This document shows, in pieces, positions 9,047 to 17,388 of a DNA stretch of 44,878 nt. Position 1 is the stretch's first letter; each line of letters starts with the position of its first letter. The position numbers and the translations under genes are program-made. The DNA is from Pseudomonadota bacterium (lineage in GTDB: Bacteria; Cyanobacteriota; Vampirovibrionia; Obscuribacterales; Obscuribacteraceae), in assembly GCA_021324135.1 (NCBI GenBank), contig JAJPJO010000085.1, positions 1 to 44,878 of the forward strand, written 5' to 3'. The notes under the pieces are model-generated. The model had not been told where the DNA came from. It worked only from the letters and a program-made list of their open reading frames with translations, and did not search any database.

Positions 9047-9190
9047 TTTATCGTCATATGACTATCAAAACTGAGCAAATCTTATCGTCATATGACGATA
9101 AAGGACCCTCGTATGGCGCTTTTTAGAACGCTTTTATCGTCATATGACTATCAAAATTCGGCATTTTCTATCGTCATATGACGATAAAGG
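9047..9190. repeat. Array of four CATATG-centred palindromes in two 34-bp-spaced pairs
   Basis: Four copies of the 18-bp palindrome TATCGTCATATGACGATA or a half-degenerate form lie between the mannosidase and the next gene. The CATATG centres are at 9055-9060, 9089-9094, 9141-9146 and 9175-9180, giving spacings of 34, 52 and 34 bases. Copies 1 and 3 share the variant right arm ACTATCAAAA; copies 2 and 4 are perfect and followed by AAGG. The block is therefore an 86-bp tandem duplication of a palindrome pair. The form suits paired operators for a dimeric regulator or a REP-like element. It is not a standard terminator. Confidence 0.85.
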
Positions 9191-9341
9191 CGACTATCCT
9201 ACTGGGCCAAGTGAAGGGGCAGCTGCCTTAGCTCCTCTCGCGGTCGCCGTTACCGTGGCAGCCGATCTTGCTAAGCTGTAAATATGGTCATAAACTGGGT
9301 ACAGAGTAGCCAGGAAAGCCGTTTACTACAGGAAGGTCAAT

Positions 9342-10376
9342 GTGAGCGAAGTCAATCGCGCAATTGGATTTCATCAGCAGCCGGATAGAGAGTCGGGCAA
9401 CCAGCCGGATTGGCATTTGAACAGGAAGTGCCGCCGAGCTGGGAATCAACTCATACTGGCTGCTTGTGCAACCCTGGCGATCGCACTGCCCGCAGTGGCT
9501 GACAGACCCGATCCGGGCTCGACGTTGACCGTGGACCAGCAAAAATCGTTGAAACGAGCCGTCGGCTACGCAAAGAGCGGCAAAGGAAGCAAAGCCGCGC
9601 CCATTTTTGATTCGGTGCTCAGCAGCTGTACAGACCTGCCGAAGTGCATAGAAGTGGCATCCTACACCGAACAATACGGTCACCAGCTTGCCGACGTGCG
9701 GCGCGCCATCATGCAAAAGGCGCTCGAGATGTCGCGAACGCGAGAGGACTTCATTCTGGTGGCGCTCAAATCCAGACAATATGAGTGCTTCGAAATCACG
9801 CGCCAAGCCATTCAACAACTGATCAGCTTGTCGAATACGCCCGATCAGCTTACCGATCTGGCCCACAAAGCAATGGAAGTTTCGCTCAACGACGTGGCGC
9901 ACCTCGCAATGGAAAAGGAGTATGCATGCATACACACGGTTCCCGAGGCGCTCGAATATGCGAAGCAAGTGCACCTGATGGGCATGGATGATCTCTTGCG
10001 CAAGGTGATCAAGGACATGGTCGATGACGAGCCCAACGCGCATCAGTTGTGCATGTTGTTGCGCAAAATCGAAGGGTACAATCTCAAAGAGATGAATCGC
10101 TACCTGTTGAAAAAGGCTCTGGATCAAGCCGCGAGCGTTTCGGAGTTTAACGACATTTGGGAGGCAGCGCGCCGCCATCATATGAACGACATTTTCGAAG
10201 TGGCTGCCTACAGAGGCAAGAAGATGATGCTGTACCAAAAAATTCAGCGCGATCAGGCTGCGTATAGGGAGCAAGTGCAAGCCTGGCGGGAACAACAAAA
10301 TTCCAATCAGCAACGCGCGCAGCAGGAGATTATGCACCAGAACAGCGGTGGCGGCGGCGTACCAAGCGGATTTTAG
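9342..10376 (+). CDS. Secreted or membrane-anchored alpha-helical protein of unknown function
   Basis: The 344-residue product has a long polar N-terminus, then a hydrophobic stretch (about residues 37-53, ILAACATLAIALPAVA) that could be a late signal peptide or anchor. The rest is soluble and helical, with regularly spaced short helices resembling TPR/HEAT-type solenoids, and ends in a Gln-rich coiled stretch and a short Gly tail. The chosen GTG start at 9342 has AGGAAGG 5 bases upstream. I do not recognise a family. The gene lies immediately after the palindrome array, which could regulate it. Confidence 0.65.
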   Translation: MSEVNRAIGFHQQPDRESGNQPDWHLNRKCRRAGNQLILAACATLAIALPAVADRPDPGSTLTVDQQKSLKRAVGYAKSGKGSKAAPIFDSVLSSCTDLPKCIEVASYTEQYGHQLADVRRAIMQKALEMSRTREDFILVALKSRQYECFEITRQAIQQLISLSNTPDQLTDLAHKAMEVSLNDVAHLAMEKEYACIHTVPEALEYAKQVHLMGMDDLLRKVIKDMVDDEPNAHQLCMLLRKIEGYNLKEMNRYLLKKALDQAASVSEFNDIWEAARRHHMNDIFEVAAYRGKKMMLYQKIQRDQAAYREQVQAWREQQNSNQQRAQQEIMHQNSGGGGVPSGF

Positions 10377-10409
10377 CAATTGAAATTCTGTGCGAGAAAC
10401 GGCAAACGG

Positions 10410-10790
10410 CTATTTGTGAGAGACGGCTGGGGATTTTCGATGACTGCGAATGGGTGGGTAGGCTCCGCAATTCGTGCCAAAGTCATGCTGGGACACTATC
10501 TGTCCAGCGAAAAGAGCATGGTGACACACTCTACCAATACAAAGGTTCCGACTCGTGAGAGCATCTTGAGGCATTTTGGAGAAAAGAACAGCTCGTTCTT
10601 CCACATCCTCAGCATTCACGATGTCTCCTTCAGGAACATCATTCACAGCATAGACACAGGGTACCTTTTCCACCAGACGATTATTCAGCTCCCTGAGCGA
10701 TGACTCTTTGCTTTGTTGGCTAGTCCAAGAGGAGTAGATGGCCCCGCAAAGAGCGCAGATAACAATCGAAATCATAGCGACTCTACGCAT
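10410..10790 (-). CDS. Membrane-anchored SAF-domain protein (CpaB-like)
   Basis: From the ATG at 10790 the product has 126 residues: an N-terminal membrane segment (RRVAMISIVICALCGAIYSS) and then a SAF-type domain. The pattern V-x-A-V-N-D-V-P-E-G-D-I-V, followed by residues ending in I-G-R-V and then F-A-G-Q-I-V, is typical of SAF domains in CpaB/RcpC pilus assembly proteins and flagellar FlgA. It is about half the length of CpaB, and no pilus genes lie nearby, so a pilus role is unsupported. A longer reading up to 10931 would overlap the preceding gene and has a low-complexity start, so it was not chosen. Confidence 0.6.
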   Translation of the reverse strand: MRRVAMISIVICALCGAIYSSWTSQQSKESSLRELNNRLVEKVPCVYAVNDVPEGDIVNAEDVEERAVLFSKMPQDALTSRNLCIGRVCHHALFAGQIVSQHDFGTNCGAYPPIRSHRKSPAVSHK

Positions 10791-10845
10791 ATCAGCAATT
10801 ATAGATCGAGATGGCGGAGAGCAAGGAATCTGGGATGGAACAGAA

Positions 10846-11328
10846 TCACTCACGCCGGGGGATCGTCCGGGGATGATCTTCCACTCCATACCACCACCAT
10901 GTTCCTGCTGGCGCAGGTGGCAGTCTTCCACAAAGCATCAAAATGATTGCCTCACACAGGTCGACAATTGATTTCGCACTGAAAACCGGAATGCCACGAC
11001 AAAAGATTTGCATGGCATCCAGGAGTTGCCACTGTGCGATTTGTTCAGCCGTGATGTTGTCCTGCTCTTGGAGCATCTTGCACGTCTCTTCAAAAAGGAG
11101 CACAATCACTTCGACCTGTTCATCCGACCAGTTATCGTCTAAGTTCACACCACAGCTGTCTGGTATGACCGTACCCACGCGCCATTGATGAACAACCTCA
11201 GCCAACCATTGATTGTCAGCGACTTTAGGCTCTGCGACTTCCACAAGATGTTTCAAAAGGATTGAGACAATTACATCAAATGCCCAAAATCCTTGGTCGC
11301 GGAATCCAACATAGACTGATTTAGACAT
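10846..11328 (-). CDS. Conserved hypothetical protein, possibly an orphan immunity-type protein
   Basis: The 160-residue acidic soluble protein is rich in Trp, with no signal peptide. It starts MSKSVYVGFRDQGFWAFD and contains W-L-A-E-V-V-H-Q-W-R-V and LPPAPAGTWWWYG stretches. Its style (small, acidic, single domain, among other small orphans) resembles immunity or contact-system proteins in other bacteria, but this is an impression, not a motif match. No ribosome site is clear; a good promoter ends about 12 bases before the ATG, so the transcript may be almost leaderless. The function is unknown. Confidence 0.55.
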   Translation of the reverse strand: MSKSVYVGFRDQGFWAFDVIVSILLKHLVEVAEPKVADNQWLAEVVHQWRVGTVIPDSCGVNLDDNWSDEQVEVIVLLFEETCKMLQEQDNITAEQIAQWQLLDAMQIFCRGIPVFSAKSIVDLCEAIILMLCGRLPPAPAGTWWWYGVEDHPRTIPRRE

Positions 11329-11340
11329 GACTTGCGTACC

Positions 11341-11369
11341 ATTCTAAGGTGCCGCTTATCAATATACAA
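11341..11369 (-). promoter_or_regulatory. Sigma70-type promoter of the 160-residue orphan gene
   Basis: On the minus strand TTGTAT (11369-11364) and TAGAAT (11346-11341) are separated by 17 bases. Transcription would start about 6 bases before the ATG at 11328. Confidence 0.5.
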
Positions 11370-11617
11370 CATTCAGTGTTGCGTGCAGATTCGATAATGA
11401 TGGTACCGTATTTAGTGGCACCGCTGGTTTCTTCAACCGCTCAAGTCGAAACGTCGCCTGTCGCGTTATGTCAAAATGTCTATGAGGAGATACCACTATC
11501 TCGCACGTGGATGCTCGGAGTACGCAACTCTTGGGTAGACGAACCGGCACAGATGGCTATAGCATGACAACCAGTGCTCGGTTGGATGCAATTTGCGCTC
11601 TTGTCGAATCGCACAGA

Positions 11618-12004
11618 CTATTTCCTGTCGAGAAGAAATTCTCTTTCAATATCTTCCGCTTTCCCGGTCAATTGGTGCTTGCGCAACAAACTAGCGTATT
11701 TAGAAACGATTGCCTTAGCCAACTTTTTGTTGTAAGACCCTTTCGTCCTTCGCAAGGCACCAATTGCTCTTTCGTAGAATTCAGTTGCATCAACAATGCA
11801 ATCTTCGCGCTCATATTTTGTTGCTGACTCGTAGGCGCATTCCGCCGTTATCTCGTCGTTTTCCGGAACAAACACGTCAGGAAGAGGCGCCCCCTTCGGC
11901 AAGCAACCCTTGGTTTTTTGATGTCTATAGACACGTCCTGCATCCGCGGAGGATTTAGTCGTAGAGACTGTTCCCACGATAACACCATGCCCCGCTTCAG
12001 GCAA
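11618..12004 (-). CDS. Hypothetical protein with TPR-like C-terminus, start uncertain
   Basis: At least 128 residues can be read from a TTG at 12004. The C-terminal half (ATEFYERAIGALRRTKGSYN and the following Lys/Leu-rich helices) looks like one TPR repeat. The same frame is open upstream to the TGA at 12082-12080, which is the stop of the preceding gene, and the 25 codons in between look protein-like (RKIVGKAKRTGQLSTWLRL). They contain no ATG or GTG. Either translation starts at the TTG, or this is the second half of a longer gene split by the TGA. The function is unknown. Confidence 0.45.
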   Translation of the reverse strand: MPEAGHGVIVGTVSTTKSSADAGRVYRHQKTKGCLPKGAPLPDVFVPENDEITAECAYESATKYEREDCIVDATEFYERAIGALRRTKGSYNKKLAKAIVSKYASLLRKHQLTGKAEDIEREFLLDRK

Positions 12005-12079
12005 TCTAAGCCAGGTAGAAAGCTGTCCAGTCCGTTTTGCCTTGCCAACTATTTTTCGAGGACGTACGACAAATCTATC

Positions 12080-12607
12080 TCACCATGTGTGCGTCACCGC
12101 CCACACGTCCAGTCTGTATTCAACAATTGGCTGATCGACCCTTGACAGATATTTCAAAAAAGATTCGCCCTCCTGCTGCGGTGGCAGGTCGTCCGGATCC
12201 ACAACCTCCAACTCAGACCAAGCGATGAAACCTGGGGAACCATCGCGCAGCATGCGATGAACAATCTTCTCAGGAGTATCGTTTAATACTACTGTGCAGC
12301 CAAACGGCAATTGGTCTGGCGGATTGCTGGTCATGGACATACGTAGCTGCCCCGCCTGCTCGTCGTACCAGGCGTAGAAAGTAGCGTGTCCAACCGAGGG
12401 ATACTGGATGCGGGCTTGCTTGAACCAAGCATCAGAAACTTGTATCAGGTGAGCCTGAACGGCATCAGCTATCTCGGGAGAGTCACAAGCCGGATCCTTC
12501 GAAGTCCAGCAAGTATTAGCAAACTCCACTCTGTAATTCTTGGGGTTCAGAACAATCCTCTCGGTCGAAAGCTCTGTTAGTTGAAGCAATATCGAGGTCA
12601 CTGGCAT
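12080..12607 (-). CDS. Hypothetical soluble protein
   Basis: The 175-residue acidic protein has no signal peptide. It contains an amphipathic beta-rich core (HATFYAWYDEQAGQLRMSM, LPFGCTVVL) and a C-terminal LDVWAVTHTW. The ATG at 12607 has an excellent AGGAGGGGG ribosome site and lies inside the end of the preceding 46-codon gene, so translation is coupled. I do not recognise the family. The fold pattern is reminiscent of small immunity-like proteins, without firm evidence. Its TGA stop is followed in the same frame by another open stretch. Confidence 0.6.
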   Translation of the reverse strand: MPVTSILLQLTELSTERIVLNPKNYRVEFANTCWTSKDPACDSPEIADAVQAHLIQVSDAWFKQARIQYPSVGHATFYAWYDEQAGQLRMSMTSNPPDQLPFGCTVVLNDTPEKIVHRMLRDGSPGFIAWSELEVVDPDDLPPQQEGESFLKYLSRVDQPIVEYRLDVWAVTHTW

Positions 12608-12738
12608 CCCCCTCCTGACTGAAGCTTGGAATTATGACCGTTCTTTATCAAATGCTTCACTGTCTCACGAACTGCCTCAAATGCTCGATCGAGCACGTGC
12701 TCATCTTTTAGCGTTGCACACACTGCTTGAATCGGCAT
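12598..12738 (-). CDS. Small 46-residue protein, translationally coupled to the next gene
   Basis: The ATG at 12738 is preceded by an AGAGGAAG ribosome site and begins MPIQAVCATLKDEHVLDRAF, continuing as a helical acidic/basic segment and ending GGGCQ. Its stop overlaps the start of the 175-residue gene by 10 bases. The coupling, ribosome site and sensible composition support a real gene. It may be a small stand-alone protein or a remnant of a longer one. No function is recognised. Confidence 0.5.
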   Translation of the reverse strand: MPIQAVCATLKDEHVLDRAFEAVRETVKHLIKNGHNSKLQSGGGCQ

Positions 12739-12880
12739 CACTTCCTCTCACAAATTCGATGATACCAAATCCGGTTCGCGACGGAGTCAAATAGATCGAC
12801 CTGTCCCCAAAGAGTCTATCTTTGCTGCCGTCAACTTTGGTGATTTCCCCAAAGAGACAATTGCCGCAGAACAAAAACAT
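12701..12880 (-). CDS. Possible 59-residue gene or gene fragment
   Basis: Reading from the ATG at 12880 gives MFLFCGNCLFGEITKV and then a hydrophilic stretch with GDRSIYLTPSRTGFGIIEF. It overlaps the start of the 46-codon gene in another frame. The ribosome site is poor, and a longer in-frame reading runs into the kinase gene on the opposite strand. The sequence looks protein-like, so it could be the surviving C-terminus of a lost gene. Confidence 0.25.
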   Translation of the reverse strand: MFLFCGNCLFGEITKVDGSKDRLFGDRSIYLTPSRTGFGIIEFVRGSDADSSSVCNAKR

Positions 12881-12940
12881 CGGCACAATGGAGCCAGCTA
12901 TACTTGAGAGAAGTAGTGCTGTTGCCGAGGGCTCATTACC

Positions 12941-15298
12941 GTGACTGATCAAGCCCCGAAAAATAATAAGATGACAGATCGCGGTGCTGAGAAAAACGTT
13001 GAGAAAACACCTGAGGCAGCCGAGCACCGCAGGGCGATCGCTCGTGAAAAGAAGGAACAGCTATGTGATAAATGTGGCAAGCCGCGCGTTAGCGGCTCAA
13101 TAACGCAGTGGATATTTGGAACTAAGCATTGCTTTTGCCCGGAATCCGCTGTAAATACAAAGCTCGGCTTGTCAACTGCGCTTTGCGCGATCTGCGGCAA
13201 ACCGCTTTCAACCGGCGCAAGGGGAACCGTTACCCACTGGATTTTCAGAAGTGAAATTTGCGATTGCGCTAAGCGCAGTCGCGATCAAATCATAAGGAGA
13301 AACAGTGCTGACGGCTCGATCTGTCCGCATTGTCGGAAGGTCAGGCGTCGGCTAAGAGTCGGAAGTATGACCTCCTGGGTATTCGGAAGCACGACCTGTA
13401 CTTGCGAAGATTCAGTCACGTCTCAGACTGATGCTGCCGCTGCCTCCTCCGCCGTATCTCAAGCAGCCAATGAAGTTCGCCGAAGTCCAGCCGCCCGCTC
13501 ATTTGGAAAACCCGATCATCGATTCGACTACTCGAGTAGCGATCCTCTAATCGGCCAGCTTCTCTTCGGCGATTTCAAGATCATGGACAAGCTTGGCGAA
13601 GGAGCGATGGCTGTCGTTTACCGTGCAAGACACATCTCCTTCGATCAATTGGTTGCCGTGAAGACGGTAAAGACAGTTGATTCCGAGATGATGGCCAGGT
13701 TCCGTCGTGAAGTGAGAACGCACGCAAAGCTTCGCCATGAAAATATCGTCGAGCCCATTACCTGCCTCGATGGTCCCGACGGGAAACCATATTTCATCAT
13801 GGAGTATCTCCAGGGCATCAGCCTCGAAGAGCTCCTATCAGCGCACGGTCGCATGGAGCGTGAGGAAGAGGTTGCCCACATTGCAGTGCAAATTTGCAGC
13901 GCAATTCATCATGCCCATCAGATGAAGGTAATCCATAGAGATTTGAAACCAGCCAACATTGTTATTCTCTTCAAAGATCGAAAAATAATTGCCAAGGTTG
14001 TCGATTTTGGATTGGCGAAACTCGAAGAAGAGTTCCAAAGAATAACGCTTCAAAAAATAACGCAGCCGGGAGATGTTCTAGGTTCGCCCCTCTACATGAG
14101 CCCTGAGCAGTGCAGAGGAGAAGCTCTAACCACGCGCTCCGATGTTTACGCCCTGGGTCTGATCATATACGAAATGGTTACGGGTCGTCCTGCATACCAG
14201 AGCGAAAATGTTCTAGACATTATCAAGGCACACTGCAACGAACAGACGCGCCCGGAGCCAATGGTCACCTTGAGTCCCGAATTTCGGAACATAAAAATGT
14301 TGGAGCGCATCGTGTGGAAGGCGATCGAAACCGACGCAAACATGCGTTATCAAACGGTCGCCGATTTTAAGAAAGACATAATTGAGTGGTGGCACTCACT
14401 GTTACCTGAGCCTGGCATAGAACGCGAGATTGAAGGCATCGAAACAGGCATCTTCTTTTCTGAAAGCGACTTACAAGAACAACAGAAATCCATCTGCGCC
14501 GTCGTCGCTGTGGCACAGTTACAGATTTTGCAGGAGAAAGCGAAGCTGCTCAACTCCGGTACAGAGAATAGCGTCTGGAACCCATCAACAGCGGTTTCTG
14601 CCAAACCCTCATCGAGCCGAGCCATGGTAAAGATGCTCGTCGTTTTGCTTAGCGGTGCGATGTTTTCCGCACTACTGGCTTGTTTCATTATTGTCAATCT
14701 CGACGGTATTCAATCAGCATGGGTAAACAGTTGCATTCTGCTGACCAAGGCTATGCGATTCGGTCCGCCCAAGACAAATGTGTCAGTTGCAGCAGCCTCC
14801 GGGACTGCACATGTTGCTCCCAAACCTGCAGCCTCCAAGGTAGTAACTCAGTCACCTTTTGATGAAATGCAAAAGATCTATTACGGACATAAGGCTGAGT
14901 TCACTCACATAGCCGGACTCCTCAGCACGCAAGGTACAGGCAATGAACTTGCCTCGAACGATTTTTTCAGGCAGCCGAGGGTTAGGATGACTCGCATCAA
15001 TCAGAGTGGCCTTCTTAGCGGCGTCGTGAATTACAATGCGGCAAACTATTGCGCAAATTTTGCGCGAAAGACACAGCTTGAAGAAATCTGTTACTGCGGC
15101 ACTGTGGTGGTGTTTAAATGGCCGGTGAAACGCAGCGTTTCCGAGGGGCGGACGGTTGAATCGTTAGCTACGATAGTGTTTGATTCCAACAATTTTCGCG
15201 ATGCCAATTTCAACAATATGAATGAAGGTGGGCTAACAATGAAAACCATGCGAATCGAGCCTTCTAACTGGATGATGACGCTAGCTATCAAAAGATGA
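12941..15298 (+). CDS. Membrane Ser/Thr protein kinase with three N-terminal Cys/Trp modules
   Basis: The 785-residue protein starts at GTG 12941. Residues 41-156 hold three copies of a module with paired cysteines: C42/C45...C64/C66, C82/C85...C107/C109, C128/C131...C153/C155. Each has a G-x-x-T-x-W-[IV]-F signature six residues before the second pair, and they probably bind zinc. A Hanks-type kinase domain follows (about 208-480): glycine loop LGEGAMAVVY, VAVK lysine, HRDLKPAN catalytic loop, DFGLAK, and a GSPLYMSPEQ activation segment. One transmembrane helix lies at about 561-587, then about 200 extracytoplasmic residues without recognisable repeats. Substrates and ligand are unknown. Confidence 0.88.
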   Translation: MTDQAPKNNKMTDRGAEKNVEKTPEAAEHRRAIAREKKEQLCDKCGKPRVSGSITQWIFGTKHCFCPESAVNTKLGLSTALCAICGKPLSTGARGTVTHWIFRSEICDCAKRSRDQIIRRNSADGSICPHCRKVRRRLRVGSMTSWVFGSTTCTCEDSVTSQTDAAAASSAVSQAANEVRRSPAARSFGKPDHRFDYSSSDPLIGQLLFGDFKIMDKLGEGAMAVVYRARHISFDQLVAVKTVKTVDSEMMARFRREVRTHAKLRHENIVEPITCLDGPDGKPYFIMEYLQGISLEELLSAHGRMEREEEVAHIAVQICSAIHHAHQMKVIHRDLKPANIVILFKDRKIIAKVVDFGLAKLEEEFQRITLQKITQPGDVLGSPLYMSPEQCRGEALTTRSDVYALGLIIYEMVTGRPAYQSENVLDIIKAHCNEQTRPEPMVTLSPEFRNIKMLERIVWKAIETDANMRYQTVADFKKDIIEWWHSLLPEPGIEREIEGIETGIFFSESDLQEQQKSICAVVAVAQLQILQEKAKLLNSGTENSVWNPSTAVSAKPSSSRAMVKMLVVLLSGAMFSALLACFIIVNLDGIQSAWVNSCILLTKAMRFGPPKTNVSVAAASGTAHVAPKPAASKVVTQSPFDEMQKIYYGHKAEFTHIAGLLSTQGTGNELASNDFFRQPRVRMTRINQSGLLSGVVNYNAANYCANFARKTQLEEICYCGTVVVFKWPVKRSVSEGRTVESLATIVFDSNNFRDANFNNMNEGGLTMKTMRIEPSNWMMTLAIKR

Positions 15299-15425
15299 TA
15301 CCAATGGCGGTGCCTGACCGTGAGCTGTGCAATTGAACCAGTAATGGCTATAATGTTCATGTAGAACCAGCTGGCTTCAGAAATCTTGCAACGACGTACA
15401 GCTGCGAGCGCGCAAAGGAGTGCAC

Positions 15426-16367
15426 ATGAACTATATTGGCATCGATGTTGGTGGCACGAAAACCGCAGGCGGGATCGTAGGTGAAGACGGAACAGTGTCG
15501 AAACGGCTCTCACTGCCGACGCCAGTCAAGGAAGGTGGTCCAGCCATCCTGGCCAATGCGATCGAGGTGGCGCGTAAGTTGCTCGATGGGGCAAGCAATG
15601 TCAAAGCCATAGGAGTTGGAACCGGCGGACAAATCGATGCCGAGCAGGGTGTAGTTTTTTCCGCCACAGCCGTGCTTCCTGGCTATTGTGGGTTGCGCAT
15701 TGCCGATGGTTTCAAAAATGCGCTTGGGTTAGAGACGAAAGTCGACAATGATGTAAATGTTCTTGCACTCGCTGAACATCGTTTTGGAGCTGCGCGGTCG
15801 ATCAAAAGGGGCACAGTCGTTTTCCTCGCGCTGGGCACCGGGGTTGGTGGCGCCATCCTCATTAATGGAGAACTGCATCACGGAGCCACCTGGACGGGAG
15901 GCGAGCTGGGACACATTCTATTGAGCATCGATCCCAATGCGCGTTGCGACATTGGCGGCGCGAAGGGAACGCTGGAAGCCTACTGCAGCGGTCCCGGTCT
16001 GGTGCAGACCTATTGCGAATTGACCGGCAACAAAAACGCCGAACTGACCGGGGAGCAAGTTGTCTCTGAGGCAGACAAAGATCCATCAGGTCCAGCCGCC
16101 AAAGCCATCGAGCAAACGGGCGAGTACCTCGGATTCGGTCTTGTAACTCTCGCAAATGCACTCGATCCAAACCTGATTGTAATCGGTGGCGGGCTTGCAT
16201 CGCTGGGTGAGAGGTTGTTATTACCGGCGCGCAAGGTTTTGAAAGCGCATGCGATGCCAGGCCCGGGACAGTGTCAAGTTGTAAATGCCGAGCTGGGAAA
16301 TGACGCAGCAATTGTCGGGGCAGCCAGCCTGGCAATGAAATTAGAGTCGGCTTTGCCTATACGCTAA
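15426..16367 (+). CDS. ROK-family sugar kinase (probable glucokinase) with degraded zinc site
   Basis: ROK kinases phosphorylate glucose or other hexoses with ATP in the cytoplasm. The start at ATG 15426 follows AAAGGAG by 5 bases and gives 313 residues, the normal length. The phosphate-binding DVGGTKT is at residues 7-13, the LGTGVGGA loop near 138, and GELGH near 158-162 supplies the zinc-ligand His. The usual CxCGxxGC zinc cluster is replaced by RCDIGGAKGTLE, leaving one of its cysteines. ND in VDNDVN contains the catalytic Asp. It follows the kinase gene by 127 bases. Glucokinase is the likeliest activity, but N-acetylhexosamine or fructose kinases look similar. Confidence 0.85.
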   Translation: MNYIGIDVGGTKTAGGIVGEDGTVSKRLSLPTPVKEGGPAILANAIEVARKLLDGASNVKAIGVGTGGQIDAEQGVVFSATAVLPGYCGLRIADGFKNALGLETKVDNDVNVLALAEHRFGAARSIKRGTVVFLALGTGVGGAILINGELHHGATWTGGELGHILLSIDPNARCDIGGAKGTLEAYCSGPGLVQTYCELTGNKNAELTGEQVVSEADKDPSGPAAKAIEQTGEYLGFGLVTLANALDPNLIVIGGGLASLGERLLLPARKVLKAHAMPGPGQCQVVNAELGNDAAIVGAASLAMKLESALPIR

Positions 16368-16383
16368 CTGTTCGGGGTGGCAT

Positions 16384-17154
16384 TCAAGGACCGATCAGCT
16401 CGCGAAAGATGCCTCTGTCGTACTGAAATCCTACAGGCTTAACGCGTAAATCTCCGCGATACGGATTGCTGTAAAGCAGGACCAACAGCACATTCAGAGA
16501 AAGACACAAGGTAAGCATCGTGGTCATTACCATTTGCGACCGCCAGCTCTGAACCGCGAAAAAATAAGTGAATAGAATCGTCAAAACGCCGCCAGAAACT
16601 AGCACCGTCCATAGTACCGCCGGCACGCTGCTGTTGCTCGCAACTATGCGATATCGCCTGCTATCGGAAAGAGAGGTCAAGGTGACAAGCGCTTGCGAAT
16701 AGCTGAGTTGCTCATGATTAGAAGTTGGCTCATACACATTAAACGTTTTCCAAATCTTTCGCAGAGGTTTCGTGCTTTCCACGGTGAACTGACCCGCTTC
16801 AGCCGAGTTCCACTCTACGTCGAGAATTATGGAAACGTACTCAAGCAATGCTTTCTGTATTTCAGCACGAGTAGGCTGCGGGAACGAATCAGCTAGATGG
16901 AATAAATCAGCTGCGGCGCTTGCTTCCGTTTCTTCCATCATGCGGGCTTGCTGATACTTACCTTGGACATCAACGACAACCAAGCCGAGCAGAACAGCGT
17001 AGAGCGTACCGACGATGCCGACGAGATAGCCGGCCACCTCATGATGCTCGCGCAACTGCGGAATGGGGAAGCGTTTCCGCACGAACAGCATGCCTGCAAC
17101 TGAAAGTACTGTGCTGCCGACAACAACAAGAAATGAAAGCACGATGGCGTTCAT
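16384..17154 (-). CDS. DUF4239-like membrane protein
   Basis: The product is 256 residues from ATG 17154, which has GGAGG 10 bases upstream; a longer reading to 17400 adds an unlikely Cys-rich extension. A hydrophobic helix at residues 1-22 and another at about 42-63 (GYLVGIVGTLYAVLLGLVVV) flank a basic loop. A long soluble helical region contains EETEASAAADLFHLADSFP, and two more membrane helices lie near the C-terminus. This layout matches the bestrophin-like DUF4239 family found in soil bacteria and cyanobacteria, whose function is not established. It converges on the ROK gene. Confidence 0.7.
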   Translation of the reverse strand: MNAIVLSFLVVVGSTVLSVAGMLFVRKRFPIPQLREHHEVAGYLVGIVGTLYAVLLGLVVVDVQGKYQQARMMEETEASAAADLFHLADSFPQPTRAEIQKALLEYVSIILDVEWNSAEAGQFTVESTKPLRKIWKTFNVYEPTSNHEQLSYSQALVTLTSLSDSRRYRIVASNSSVPAVLWTVLVSGGVLTILFTYFFAVQSWRSQMVMTTMLTLCLSLNVLLVLLYSNPYRGDLRVKPVGFQYDRGIFRELIGP

Positions 17155-17388
17155 ACAGTGGAGCCTCCGCTGGAACCGAACATTTATACCATCGCAGGAA
17201 TAACGTTGAAGCAGTGCCGGGGCTACAAAATTAACACATGCTGAAATTAGAGCCGGTTGCCAAGAGATGAGCATATTATTGGAGCAATCAAAGCAGCCTC
17301 GCAGATTACTAAACGGTATCCTATTAAGTGACACCATTAGTGGTGACAGAGTCACCGTGGATAACTCATACTCGCTCACGGAGAAATC

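Noticed and set aside
9288-10379. 363-codon minus-strand frame covering the secreted helical protein gene
   Set aside because: It is the complement of a gene with a normal start and composition; the mirror product is His/Leu-rich with no coherent domain.
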